Positions 1 to 7,387 of a DNA stretch of 64,000 bases are shown here, in pieces. Source of the DNA: Sinomonas humi (GTDB lineage: Bacteria; Actinomycetota; Actinomycetes; Actinomycetales; Micrococcaceae); contig NZ_JTDL01000098.1 of assembly GCF_000802235.1 (NCBI RefSeq), positions 83,628 to 147,627 of the forward strand, read 5' to 3'. Position numbers and translations under genes: made by a program. The first letter of the stretch is position 1, and the number at the start of each line of letters is the position of its first letter. The notes beneath the pieces were generated by a model. It searched no databases and was not told where the DNA came from. It saw only the letters and a program-made list of their open reading frames with translations.

Positions 1-905
1 CAACGGAACGCGTCCTGGAAGTTGCGCGAGCGCTCGGCTATGAGTCGAGCCTGGTGGCCAGCAGCATGCGCTCTAGGAAGACCGGCGTCATCGGAGTCCT
101 GGTGGCTGGCTTCGAACCGTTCAGCGCCGAGATCCTGAAAGGCGTCGGCGCCGCGCTCAGCTGCTCCGGCTACGATCTTCTTGCCTACAGCGGGTCCCAC
201 CAGCTCTCGGCCGAAGGCTGGGAGCGCCGCTCGCTCAGCCGGTTGAGCGGCACGCTCATCGACGGCGCGATCATGGTGACACCGACAGTCGTGAACGTCC
301 ACGCCGACGTGCCAGTCGTCGCCGTCGACCCTCATACGGGCCATGTCGATCTACCCACCGTCGAGACCGACAACTTCGGCGGTGCGCGGAATGCCGCGCA
401 CTTCCTCATCCGCCTCGGCCACCGGCGGATCGGCTTCGTTGCGGGGCGTTCCGATCTCCGTTCAGCCGCCGCAAGGGAGGGCGGCTACCGGAAGGCGCTC
501 ACCGAGGCCGGGCTCCCCTTCGACCCGGCATGCGTCGTCGTCGGAAATTACGAACGGGAGTGCTCCCGAGAAGCCGCCCGGCGACTGCTCACCCAACCTG
601 ACCGTCCGACGGCGGTCTTCGCAGCCAACGATCTCTCCGCCATCGTGGTCATTGAAGTCGCGCGGGAACTTGGGCTGGAGGTTCCGTGTGACCTTTCGGT
701 CGTGGGGTTCGACGATGTCCCGGAAGCCTCGCGCTACCACCTTCCGCTCACGACCGTGCGCCAGCCCATGGGCCAGATCGGGGCGGCCGCAGCCGATCTT
801 GTGGTCGCCCTCATGAACGGTGAGACCCCCGAGGCGACTCATCTCAGGATGCCAACCCGGCTCATTGCCCGCGCGACCACCGCCCCGCCCACGGCTGGTT
901 GTTGA
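1..905 (+). CDS. LacI-family transcriptional regulator, 5' end outside window
   Basis: The reading frame is open from base 3 to the stop at 903-905, so the start codon and most of the DNA-binding domain lie upstream of the window. The first visible residues (ERVLEVARALGYESS) are the end of the LacI helix-turn-helix and hinge region. The rest is a periplasmic-binding-protein-like sensor domain: GVIGVLVAGFEPFSAEILKG opens it, DNFGGARNAAHFLIRLGHRR and FAANDLSAIVVIEVARELGL follow, and VVGFDDVPEA is the usual late landmark. About 300 residues are visible, close to the expected 330-340 in total. The GTG at 54 is not a credible start because it follows the end of the HTH. The controlled genes are presumably outside the window; nothing directly downstream is an obvious target. 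Confidence 0.9.
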   Translation, partial: TERVLEVARALGYESSLVASSMRSRKTGVIGVLVAGFEPFSAEILKGVGAALSCSGYDLLAYSGSHQLSAEGWERRSLSRLSGTLIDGAIMVTPTVVNVHADVPVVAVDPHTGHVDLPTVETDNFGGARNAAHFLIRLGHRRIGFVAGRSDLRSAAAREGGYRKALTEAGLPFDPACVVVGNYERECSREAARRLLTQPDRPTAVFAANDLSAIVVIEVARELGLEVPCDLSVVGFDDVPEASRYHLPLTTVRQPMGQIGAAAADLVVALMNGETPEATHLRMPTRLIARATTAPPTAGC

Positions 906-956
906 ACTCTCATCCCGCAAAACCCAATCCGGCCACGTCCTTGTTCCGAAGAGTCT

Positions 957-1280
957 GTGCGGGCACCCCGCACCGGCAGCCTTCAAACCCAACTGCCGGA
1001 CGACGAGCGAGTCTCGGTTCTGCACAACGTTGTCCATCTTCTGTTCGGCATCGCCGGCCTGGCCCTCGGCCGGTCGAGGGCAACGGCCAAGTCCTACCTC
1101 ACGTGGGGCGGCGCCATCTACCTCGTGTTGTTTGTCTACGGCGTCATCTTCACGGGAGACACCGGGGCGAACTTCGTCCCGGTCAACGTGGCCGACAACT
1201 TCCTGCACCTAATCCTCGGCGTCGGAATGCTCGTTCTCGGGCTCGCACTCGGCCGCAGGGCGGCTCTGGGCCGCCGCTGA
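957..1280 (+). CDS. DUF4383 membrane protein, N-terminally truncated
   Basis: Small membrane protein of 107 codons from a GTG. Residues from about 20 on match the DUF4383 family as I know it: VSVLHNVVHLLFGIAGLAL, then YLVLFVYGV, ANFVPVNVADNFLHLILG and a last hydrophobic helix. DUF4383 proteins normally carry about 50 further residues with a first transmembrane helix ending in a GxxPG turn before the SVLHN segment. Here the DNA upstream in this frame, back to the stop of the LacI gene, encodes a hydrophilic stretch (PQNPIRPRPCSEES) with no helix. I see no good ribosome binding site. The family function is unknown. Either a deletion removed the 5' part, making this a pseudogene, or a short version is made. 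Confidence 0.6.
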   Translation: MRAPRTGSLQTQLPDDERVSVLHNVVHLLFGIAGLALGRSRATAKSYLTWGGAIYLVLFVYGVIFTGDTGANFVPVNVADNFLHLILGVGMLVLGLALGRRAALGRR

Positions 1281-1309
1281 GTGGCGGCCGTCACCAAGAG
1301 GCGGACCGA

Positions 1310-1771
1310 TTGCACGCCACCTACAGCCGCCCGGGGATGCTCTTCCTCGGCCCAGCGGCAGTCGGCCTTGGTCTCGCAGCGCATCTCATTTCAGGCGGAG
1401 CAGTCCCACCGCTCTCCGTCGTCGTTGCCCTCACCGCCGTGGCGAGCCTGCTGGCGACGGCGGCGGTCCACGCGAGGCGGCCCCCGGCGTGGGCCCTGGG
1501 CCTAGGCAGTGGTGTCCTGCAGCAAGCGCTGCATCTCCTCTTCACTGCGTTGGCGGGGCCGGACGGCCCGCTCTTCCCGTCGTCCGGCCACGCCCATCAT
1601 GGATCCCCCACCCCGCTTCCCGTCCCGGTCCAGGAAGGAACTTCGGCGGCGATGGATCCCCACCTGCTGGTGGTCGCTCATGTTGCGGCGGCGCTACTCA
1701 CTGCACTCTTGGCTATCAGGGCCACCCGCACCCGCCCTACGCCGCCCCCTGCTCTGCCACGACCACGGTGA
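1310..1771 (+). CDS. Small multi-spanning membrane protein of unknown function
   Basis: I place the start at TTG 1310 because AAGAGG sits eight bases upstream; ATG 1337 is the alternative. The product is about 153 residues with four hydrophobic segments: MLFLGPAAVGLGLAAHLI, PPLSVVVALTAVASLLATAA, ALGLGSGVLQQALHLLF, and HLLVVAHVAAALLTALLAI near the C terminus. A His-rich loop (GHAHHG) lies before the last helix. Small His-loop membrane proteins of this layout occur in actinobacteria next to copper-handling genes, but there is no such neighbour here, so I assign no function. Its 3' end overlaps the 3' end of the convergent DeoR gene by about 35 bp, which is unusual and may mean the true stop region is degenerate. 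Confidence 0.55.
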   Translation: MHATYSRPGMLFLGPAAVGLGLAAHLISGGAVPPLSVVVALTAVASLLATAAVHARRPPAWALGLGSGVLQQALHLLFTALAGPDGPLFPSSGHAHHGSPTPLPVPVQEGTSAAMDPHLLVVAHVAAALLTALLAIRATRTRPTPPPALPRPR

Positions 1772-2510
1772 CGTAGGGGCTGGCCCGGAAAGGCTCGAGC
1801 TGCCGCTCTGAGGCCGAGGCGTCGGTGATGAGGGTCCAGGGCCGCTCGATCGGCGTCCACCAGTGCGCCGAGCTGGCGGCGAGCTTGCTGGAATCGGCGA
1901 GGACGTAGAGCTCCGCGGCCGCCCGGATCATCGCACGCTTGAGGGACGCCTGCTGGTCAGTCTGTTCGCTGAGCCCGCGCTCGGCACTCACTCCGTCCGC
2001 GCCGAGGAACGCGGCATCGGCCGTCAGGGTGGAGAGGGCCGCCTCGGCCAGGGGCCCCACTGTTCCGGAACTGATGTGCCGGAGGCGCCCTCCGAGGATC
2101 ACGAGCTCCACGTCTTCGGCGTGTTCGAGGGTCCTCGCGGTGGTCATTCCGTTGGTGATCACGGTGATGTCCGAGCGCGAGCAGAGGCAGCGGGCGAGCA
2201 TCCCCACGGTAGTGCCAGCATCGAGGATGTTGACCGAGCCGGGGGCCACGAGGGAGGCCGCGTGGCGCCCGATGGCCTGTTTCGCTTCGCCGGCGACCAT
2301 CTCCCGTTCCCTCAGGCTCTGTTCCCTCCCGCTCCCTGCGGGAGCGGCTCCTCCGTAGGTACGGAGGATCCGCCCGCTCGCGACGAGCCGGTCCAGGTCG
2401 CGCCGGATAGTGGAGGGTGAGACCGCGAATTCGTCCGCGAGTTCCTCGACAGTCGCGGGGCGGGCCTCAAGGGTCTCGGCGATCCGAGAGCGCCGTCCAC
2501 TGGCATTCAT
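1737..2510 (-). CDS. DeoR-family transcriptional regulator of the tetronate operon
   Basis: 257 residues. The N-terminal DeoR helix-turn-helix is clear (RPATVEELADEFAVSPSTIR, then RDLDRLVASGRILRTYGGA), followed by the DeoR sugar-phosphate sensor domain with ILDAGTTVGMLAR and VITNGMTTARTLEH. The family usually represses catabolic operons and responds to a phosphorylated sugar or sugar acid. It is the last gene of the minus-strand set DUF1537 kinase - pdxA2 - deoR, eight bases behind pdxA2, so it is probably co-transcribed with its targets. The dyads at 4821-4850 upstream of that operon are the natural candidates for its operator (inference). Confidence 0.9.
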   Translation of the reverse strand: MNASGRRSRIAETLEARPATVEELADEFAVSPSTIRRDLDRLVASGRILRTYGGAAPAGSGREQSLREREMVAGEAKQAIGRHAASLVAPGSVNILDAGTTVGMLARCLCSRSDITVITNGMTTARTLEHAEDVELVILGGRLRHISSGTVGPLAEAALSTLTADAAFLGADGVSAERGLSEQTDQQASLKRAMIRAAAELYVLADSSKLAASSAHWWTPIERPWTLITDASASERQLEPFRASPYVTVVVAEQGAA

Positions 2511-2518
2511 CGGCTGGA

Positions 2519-3529
2519 CTACCCTTCTGTGGACGCCGCCCGCTCTCCGGCGAGGTCGACGGCGGCCTTGAGCGCCTCGAGCATCGACGCATGGTCCGCG
2601 AGATTCTTCCCGGCGATGTCGAAGGCGGTGCCGTGGTCCACAGACGTGCGCACGACGGGGAGGCCGACCGTGATGTTCACCCCGTTCTCCAGGCCGAGAA
2701 CCTTCACCGGGCCGTGGCCCTGATCGTGGTACATCGCCACAACGAGGTCGTAGTCGCCGCGGCCCGCCTTGAAGAAGAGTGTGTCGGCGGGAAGCGGTCC
2801 TTGGGCGTCGATCCCCTCTGCCTGGGCCTGAGCGATGCCCGGGGCGATCTTCTCTGCCTCCTCACCGTGGCCGAAGAGCCCGTTCTCCCCGGCGTGGGGG
2901 TTGATCGCGGCGACGGCGATGCGGGGGTTTTCGATGCCGGCCCGCACGAGCAGGTCGTAGCCCCGGCGGATCGTGCGGTAGACGAGCGGCCCGTCGATCT
3001 TGGCGATAGCATCCACGAGCCCGATGTGCGTGGTGACGTGGATGACGCGCATGCGGGGCGCCGTCAGCATCATCGAAACCTCGGGGGTTCCGGTGAGCTC
3101 GGCCAGGAGCTCGGTGTGGCCGGGATAGTTGTGGCCAGCCGCGTGGAGTGCGGCCTTGTTCAGGGGGGCCGTGCAGATCGCATCGATTTCGCCTGCGAGC
3201 GCGAGCTCGACGGCCTTCTCGACGTAGAGGTACGCGGCGTGGCCGGCCTCCGGCGAAAGCTGCCCCCACGGGAGGTCGGGGTCGAGGCCGGGGATGTCGA
3301 GGACGTCGATCGTCGAGGGCTCGAACCCGGCGTCAGCGACGGTGGCGATGGCGCGCGCGGAGAGCGTGCTCCCGACGATCTCCATCGCCTTGCGGATCCT
3401 GTCGAGACTGCCGATGACGAGCACACGGGCGTGCTCGTGGACGCCTGGGTCTGCCATCGCCTTGGCGATGACCTCGGGGCCGACGCCGGCGGGGTCGCCC
3501 ATGGTGACTGCGACGATGGGAAGGCTCAT
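2519..3529 (-). CDS. pdxA2: PdxA2 family 4-phospho-D-threonate/D-erythronate dehydrogenase
   Basis: 336 residues of the PdxA family. Landmarks are VAVTMGDPAGVGPEVIAKAM at the N terminus, the conserved NYPGHTELLAELTG segment, INPHAGENGLFG, and the metal/NAD region MYHDQGHGPVKVLG followed by VRTSVDHGTAFDIAG. True PdxA acts on 4-phosphohydroxy-L-threonine in vitamin B6 synthesis. PdxA2 members sit beside DUF1537 kinases and oxidatively decarboxylate 4-phospho-D-threonate or 4-phospho-D-erythronate to dihydroxyacetone phosphate. The neighbour here is exactly such a kinase, and the ATG shares four bases (ATGA) with its stop, so the catabolic role is much more likely than the B6 role. Confidence 0.9.
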   Translation of the reverse strand: MSLPIVAVTMGDPAGVGPEVIAKAMADPGVHEHARVLVIGSLDRIRKAMEIVGSTLSARAIATVADAGFEPSTIDVLDIPGLDPDLPWGQLSPEAGHAAYLYVEKAVELALAGEIDAICTAPLNKAALHAAGHNYPGHTELLAELTGTPEVSMMLTAPRMRVIHVTTHIGLVDAIAKIDGPLVYRTIRRGYDLLVRAGIENPRIAVAAINPHAGENGLFGHGEEAEKIAPGIAQAQAEGIDAQGPLPADTLFFKAGRGDYDLVVAMYHDQGHGPVKVLGLENGVNITVGLPVVRTSVDHGTAFDIAGKNLADHASMLEALKAAVDLAGERAASTEG

Positions 3530-4761
3530 GAGTTCTGCTCCTTGTTGGCGTGGGTGGGAACGGCTGTTTGCGGGTGCGAGAGGCGCCCGACGACGGCGGA
3601 GAGCGTCTGGGCGTCTCCAAAACTTCCCGACTTGAGGACGAAGGGGATGGGGTTGCCAGGCAGGTCGGCGAGGACCACCCCGGGAAGGAGTTCCGCGCGA
3701 AGCCAGAAATGCGGGGCACCGATGGCTTCAAGCACGGCGGCCGCGGTCTCGCCTCCCGAGACGACGAGGGCAGAGGCGGTGTCCGTCGCCGCTGCGGCGG
3801 TGGTTGCGAGGGCGGCGCAGACGCGTGCGGCCTGGGACTTGTCGAGGGGATCGGCGAGGGAGGGGGTGAGGACCGCTCCGCCGACGGCGAGGGCCTGCTG
3901 CAGGGCGGCGCGCGCGTCCCGCCCGTCGTCGTCCGCCGCCAGCGGCGGAAGCTCGACATGCTGGACGCCGTTCGCGATGAGGTTCTGCAGCTGGCCTCGG
4001 CCAATCTGCGAATAGCTGCCGATCACGACGAGCGGCCCGGCGGCGTCTGAACGACCGCCAGTACGCTGCAGCGGCAGCCCCTCGGCCGCCTTGGACGCCG
4101 CGGAGTCGCGCGAGGTGGTGCCAATGTGCGCCGCGACTCCTCCGGTTCCGACGAGGATGCCTTCTTGCCCGAGCGTTTCTGCGGCTGACGCGATCGCAGC
4201 AAGGTCTTCTTCCTCGGTTGCGTCGACCACGGCGGCCTGGATTCCGGCCTCCGCAATCGCTCGGAAGAGTCCGGCCAAGGCATTCCCATCCTGCCAATCG
4301 CCCCGGCTGATGAGGCGAGTGGTGAGGCCTGCAGCGCCAAGCGCCCTGACGACGTCGCCCTCCACGGCGAGAGGCGCACCTTCCACGTGAACTACGCCTC
4401 CGACGGTTGTCCGTCCGGTGCGCGGGAAGGCGGGGGCGACGACGGCCAGAGTCGGCTTGGCCGACGAGACAGCCTCGAGGACCCCCGCGACTTCGGCCCC
4501 GACGTTGCCCCGCATGAGCGAGTCGATCTTCTTGAAGACGCGGGCCCCCGAGAGCATGGCCTGCTCGGCCACTGCCCGAGCGCGGTCCTGCGCCTTGCCG
4601 CCAGGGAGGTAACGACTCTCGGTAGAGACGGCGAGAACATCCGCCTCAGGCCACGCGGCCTCGGGGTTGGTGATCACAGCTGTGCGTGAATGCGCGGCGA
4701 ACGCGACGGCGGAATCTGCAGCGCCGGTCAGATCGTCGGCAACGATGACGAGATTGGGCAT
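3526..4761 (-). CDS. dtnK: DUF1537 four-carbon acid sugar kinase (D-threonate/D-erythronate kinase type)
   Basis: 411 residues. The N-terminal domain starts with the DUF1537 signature VIVADDLTGAADSAVAFA; KKIDSLMRGNVGAE and APAFPRTGRTTVGGVVHVEG are further conserved segments. The C-terminal nucleotide-binding domain shows VVIGSYSQIGRGQ and VVSGGETAAAVLEAIG and ends with the usual KSGSFGDAQTL. The kinase would phosphorylate a tetronate at C4 with ATP, and PdxA2, encoded directly behind with a 4-base overlap, would oxidise the product. Which stereoisomer is used cannot be read from sequence; the symbol is by analogy. The gene itself has no good Shine-Dalgarno sequence. Its ATG overlaps the stop of an 11-codon leader ORF, so it may depend on translational coupling. 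Confidence 0.88.
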   Translation of the reverse strand: MPNLVIVADDLTGAADSAVAFAAHSRTAVITNPEAAWPEADVLAVSTESRYLPGGKAQDRARAVAEQAMLSGARVFKKIDSLMRGNVGAEVAGVLEAVSSAKPTLAVVAPAFPRTGRTTVGGVVHVEGAPLAVEGDVVRALGAAGLTTRLISRGDWQDGNALAGLFRAIAEAGIQAAVVDATEEEDLAAIASAAETLGQEGILVGTGGVAAHIGTTSRDSAASKAAEGLPLQRTGGRSDAAGPLVVIGSYSQIGRGQLQNLIANGVQHVELPPLAADDDGRDARAALQQALAVGGAVLTPSLADPLDKSQAARVCAALATTAAAATDTASALVVSGGETAAAVLEAIGAPHFWLRAELLPGVVLADLPGNPIPFVLKSGSFGDAQTLSAVVGRLSHPQTAVPTHANKEQNS

Positions 4762-4796
4762 CAGAGGCTACGCTCTGGCTTCATTCTCGGCGACAT
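4761..4796 (-). CDS. 11-codon leader ORF coupled to the DUF1537 kinase
   Basis: On the minus strand a strong Shine-Dalgarno sequence (GGAGAGG, 4804-4810) is followed after seven bases by an ATG at 4796. It opens an ORF reading MSPRMKPERSL and then TGA. That TGA shares one base with the ATG of the kinase gene (TGATG). The kinase ATG has no Shine-Dalgarno of its own apart from this arrangement. The simplest reading is that ribosomes load on the leader and re-initiate on the kinase. The peptide contains no run of a single amino acid that would suggest classical attenuation. Confidence 0.45.
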   Translation of the reverse strand: MSPRMKPERSL

Positions 4797-4820
4797 GGTC
4801 TGACCTCTCCTGTCGACATT

Positions 4821-4850
4821 CTTGCGTTTTGTACGCAAGTAAATGCTTAC
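4821..4850. promoter_or_regulatory. Two adjacent dyads upstream of the tetronate kinase operon
   Basis: CTTGCG (4821-4826) and CGCAAG (4834-4839) form a perfect 6-bp inverted repeat with a 7-base spacer. GTAAATGCTTAC (4839-4850) is a second dyad directly next to it. They lie 25-55 bp upstream of the leader ORF, in the place of a promoter. They are plausible operators for one of the two DeoR proteins of the locus. Confidence 0.45.
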
Positions 4851-4946
4851 ACAGCGCAGGAGCGAGGTCAATTCAGGCTAACACCGGGCTTCTTGGGGCC
4901 TCGCATTGCGCGTTCATTGCACTTTCGGCCAACCCGGGAAGCACGA

Positions 4947-4976
4947 CGGCGCCCAGAAGTTGCCTTCTGGGCGCCG
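4947..4976 (-). terminator. Strong hairpin downstream of the MFS gene
   Basis: A 13-bp perfect stem (CGGCGCCCAGAAG and its complement) closes a TTGC tetraloop. It starts about 40 bp past the MFS stop codon in the minus direction and is followed by a short mixed T/C tract. It separates the MFS transcript from the promoter of the kinase operon. Confidence 0.7.
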
Positions 4977-5015
4977 CATTCGGCTCTTGCAGGGAGGACT
5001 GATCCCGCTCGGCTC

Positions 5016-6335
5016 CTAGCCCTCGGCGAGGGTGGCCGGCGCCGGAACCTCGGGAGAGTCTCCGTAGTGGATGCCAATCGAGGACAGGGCCATGATGACC
5101 CCGGCGACCGCGAAGACGACGAAGACGACGGCGAAGCTCGAGGTCGCCTGCACGATGAGGCCGATGAGGATCGGCATCAGGATGCCCGCGACGTTGCCCG
5201 AGAAGTTCATCGCGCCGCTGATCTTCCCGACGTCGCCCGGGTGCGCGATCCGAGCGGGGACTGCCCAGTAGAGGCCGCCCCAGCGCAGGAAGAAGTTGGC
5301 CGCGCTGATCAGGATCAGTGCCGCGATGGGAGACCCGACGACGTTGACCAGGAGGATGGCGACGGCGACGCCGAACCCGGCGATCCCGAGCATCCAGCGC
5401 AGGACCCGGTTGGGCTTGGCGCCTCGGCGGATCAGGCGGTCGGCGAGCTGGCCGGCGAAGATCTCGCCGACGAAGCCGACGCCGAAGATCACGAAGGTCC
5501 ACGCGCCGATCAGGGCGGTCGAGACGTGCTGCTGCTGGCTGACATAGCTCGGGGCCCAGGTGAGCAGGCCGTAGACGACGGCGTCGTAGCCGAAGAACGC
5601 GGCGAGCAGCAGCCAGGTGCTGCGCGAGCGCAGGTAGTCAGCTGCCGTCCGCTTCTCGGCGGGGGCCACCTCGGTGTCGATCGCGGCGAGGTATTCGCGT
5701 TCCTTGTCGCGGATGAGAGGGTGTGCGGCGGGATTGTCCCGCATGAACAGCCACGCAATGACCCCGATGAGCACGGTGATGAGGCCGACGACCCCGAAGG
5801 CCAGCCGCCAGGTGCCCAGACCGATGATCAGTCCGGTGATCAGGAGGCCTCCGAGAGCGGTGCCGAGGGGACCACCACCGTCGACGAGGGTGCTGCCGCG
5901 GGCACGTTCACTGCGCCGGAGCCAGCGGGTGAGGGAAGTGTTGGCACCGTTCTGGACCGGGCCCTCGAAGACGCCGAGGAGCATACGCATGCCGAACAGC
6001 GCGGTGACGCCGGTCGCGAGGCCGGTGAGGGCTTCGGCGATGCCCCACCCGATGAGGCTGCCCGTGACGATCTTGCGGGGCTTGATCTTGTCCACGAGCC
6101 AGCCGCCCGGAAGCTGCATGAGCGTATAGGTCCAGCCGAAGGCGCTCAGGAGCAGGCCTTCGACGGCCGGGGTGAGGTGGAACTCCTTGCCGATGAGCGG
6201 CATCGCGATCGAGAGCGACGCCCTGTCGATGTAGTTGATAACCATGACGAGGACGAAGAACCCGAACATCCACCACCGCAGCGACGGCAGAGTGAATCTG
6301 CGGGTCTTGGTTCCTCGTTGAGCCGTTTCTGTCAT
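5016..6335 (-). CDS. MFS transporter, anion:cation symporter (sugar acid) type
   Basis: 439 residues from ATG 6335, chosen because it is preceded by AGGA and begins MTETAQRGTKTRR just before the first helix; the frame is open further upstream but that part is not protein-like. WWMFGFFVLVMVINYIDRAS, the motif YIDRASLSIAMPLIGKEF and the loop GGWLVDKIKPRK are typical of the ACS family, whose members import glucarate, galactonate, phthalate and similar organic anions with protons. Twelve hydrophobic segments can be counted. Between the two kinase modules, a tetronate is the likely substrate (inference). An intact stem-loop follows the gene. Confidence 0.88.
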   Translation of the reverse strand: MTETAQRGTKTRRFTLPSLRWWMFGFFVLVMVINYIDRASLSIAMPLIGKEFHLTPAVEGLLLSAFGWTYTLMQLPGGWLVDKIKPRKIVTGSLIGWGIAEALTGLATGVTALFGMRMLLGVFEGPVQNGANTSLTRWLRRSERARGSTLVDGGGPLGTALGGLLITGLIIGLGTWRLAFGVVGLITVLIGVIAWLFMRDNPAAHPLIRDKEREYLAAIDTEVAPAEKRTAADYLRSRSTWLLLAAFFGYDAVVYGLLTWAPSYVSQQQHVSTALIGAWTFVIFGVGFVGEIFAGQLADRLIRRGAKPNRVLRWMLGIAGFGVAVAILLVNVVGSPIAALILISAANFFLRWGGLYWAVPARIAHPGDVGKISGAMNFSGNVAGILMPILIGLIVQATSSFAVVFVVFAVAGVIMALSSIGIHYGDSPEVPAPATLAEG

Positions 6336-6361
6336 GACGTCCTGTTCTGGTTGTGCAGGTG

Positions 6362-6391
6362 TCTCCTGCAGATCCTGATGTCTGCAGGAGA
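6362..6391. repeat. Perfect 11-bp inverted repeat upstream of the MFS gene
   Basis: TCTCCTGCAGA, an 8-base spacer, then TCTGCAGGAGA. It lies 27 bp upstream of the MFS start and 130 bp past the stop of the preceding DeoR gene. It could be an operator, a 5'-UTR hairpin or a weak terminator of the upstream genes; no T-tract follows, so an operator or UTR structure is preferred. Confidence 0.45.
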
Positions 6392-6522
6392 GCCCTGCAG
6401 GGCCTTCGGACTCCCGCCTTTGGCTGGACGCGAGCAGGGCCGGGCGGCGCGTTCGGCGCCGTCGGTCCAAGGGCATGGGTGCTGCGGTGGTGCTGTCCCT
6501 GATCGAGCCGCGAGGGGTGGCT

Positions 6523-7368
6523 TTACGCCCCGTGCGGCTGGGAGGTCACGGCCTCCCCCGGCCCTTCAGAGGACGAGGGGAGGTCGAGGGCGACCCCGAG
6601 GTCCCGGATGCCGTCCGCTGCCGCATGCGGCAGCCGGGCATCGGTGATGATGCGGTCAAAGCGCTCGAGCGGAAAGACGTCGTACATCCCGAAGGTCCCG
6701 AACTTGGTGCTCGTGGCCATGAGGACGGCGGTGGAGGCGGATTCGACGGCCGCTGTCTTGACAGGGACCTTCGACTCGGTAGGCGTGGTGACCCCACGGC
6801 GAAGGTCCCAGGAGCTCGCGCTGATGAACGCGATGTCCGTATTGATGCGGCGGAGGATTTCGCCTGCCAGACTGCCGACGGCGGAACGGTTCGAGTGTTC
6901 GAGCCGGCCCCCCGTGTGGATGGTCTCCACGTGGGGGGCGTCGGTCAGCTGCTCGACGATCGCGAAGTCGTTGGTCACGACCGTCATGCCGTGCCGCTGC
7001 CGGATTGCGGGAACGAGGGCACCGGTGGTGGTGCCTGCGTCCAGGTAGAGCACCATGCCGTCGGAGAGGAGCCCGGCGGCGGCCCCTGCGATGGCGGCTT
7101 TCTCGTCCCGCTCCGATGCCGTCTTGTCCCCGAACGCCGGCTCGAGGCGCATGCCGCTCGCCAAACGCACGCCTCCAGGCACCGATACCGCGCGTCCTTC
7201 CCGCTCGAGCACGGCGATGTCGCGCCGAACGGTCATGTGGGACACGCAGAGGAGCTCGGTGAGCTGGGCGACGCTGAGAACGTGGTCGCGTCGCAGGGCC
7301 CGCATGAGCTTCTCTCGCCGCTGATCGGGGATGAGGATCCCCTCTTCGGGCATCGGCGCTTCGGTCAT
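6523..7368 (-). CDS. DeoR-family transcriptional regulator
   Basis: 281 residues. The helix-turn-helix (LSVAQLTELLCVSHMTVRRD, IAVLEREGRAVSVPGG) and the sensor domain (LYLDAGTTTGALVPAIRQ, VVTNDFAIVEQL, HTGGRLEHSNRSAVG) follow the DeoR plan. A second possible start five codons in (MPEEG) gives nearly the same protein. It lies directly downstream of the dehydrogenase gene (about 20 bp) and upstream of the MFS gene, all on the minus strand, opposite to the divergent otnK-otnC-otnI operon. It is the probable regulator of that divergent pair. The locus thus has two DeoR proteins, one per kinase branch. Confidence 0.9.
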   Translation of the reverse strand: MTEAPMPEEGILIPDQRREKLMRALRRDHVLSVAQLTELLCVSHMTVRRDIAVLEREGRAVSVPGGVRLASGMRLEPAFGDKTASERDEKAAIAGAAAGLLSDGMVLYLDAGTTTGALVPAIRQRHGMTVVTNDFAIVEQLTDAPHVETIHTGGRLEHSNRSAVGSLAGEILRRINTDIAFISASSWDLRRGVTTPTESKVPVKTAAVESASTAVLMATSTKFGTFGMYDVFPLERFDRIITDARLPHAAADGIRDLGVALDLPSSSEGPGEAVTSQPHGA

Positions 7369-7387
7369 CGTCGGTCTCCGCTCGTCT

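Noticed and set aside
2519..3529. Vitamin B6 biosynthetic PdxA
   Set aside because: Operon position with a DUF1537 kinase and DeoR regulator fits PdxA2 of tetronate catabolism instead.
4893..6647. Plus-strand open frame of 584 codons over the MFS gene
   Set aside because: Antisense, Asp/Glu/Gly/Arg-rich composition typical of a mirrored high-GC gene; the MFS protein on the other strand has clear motifs.
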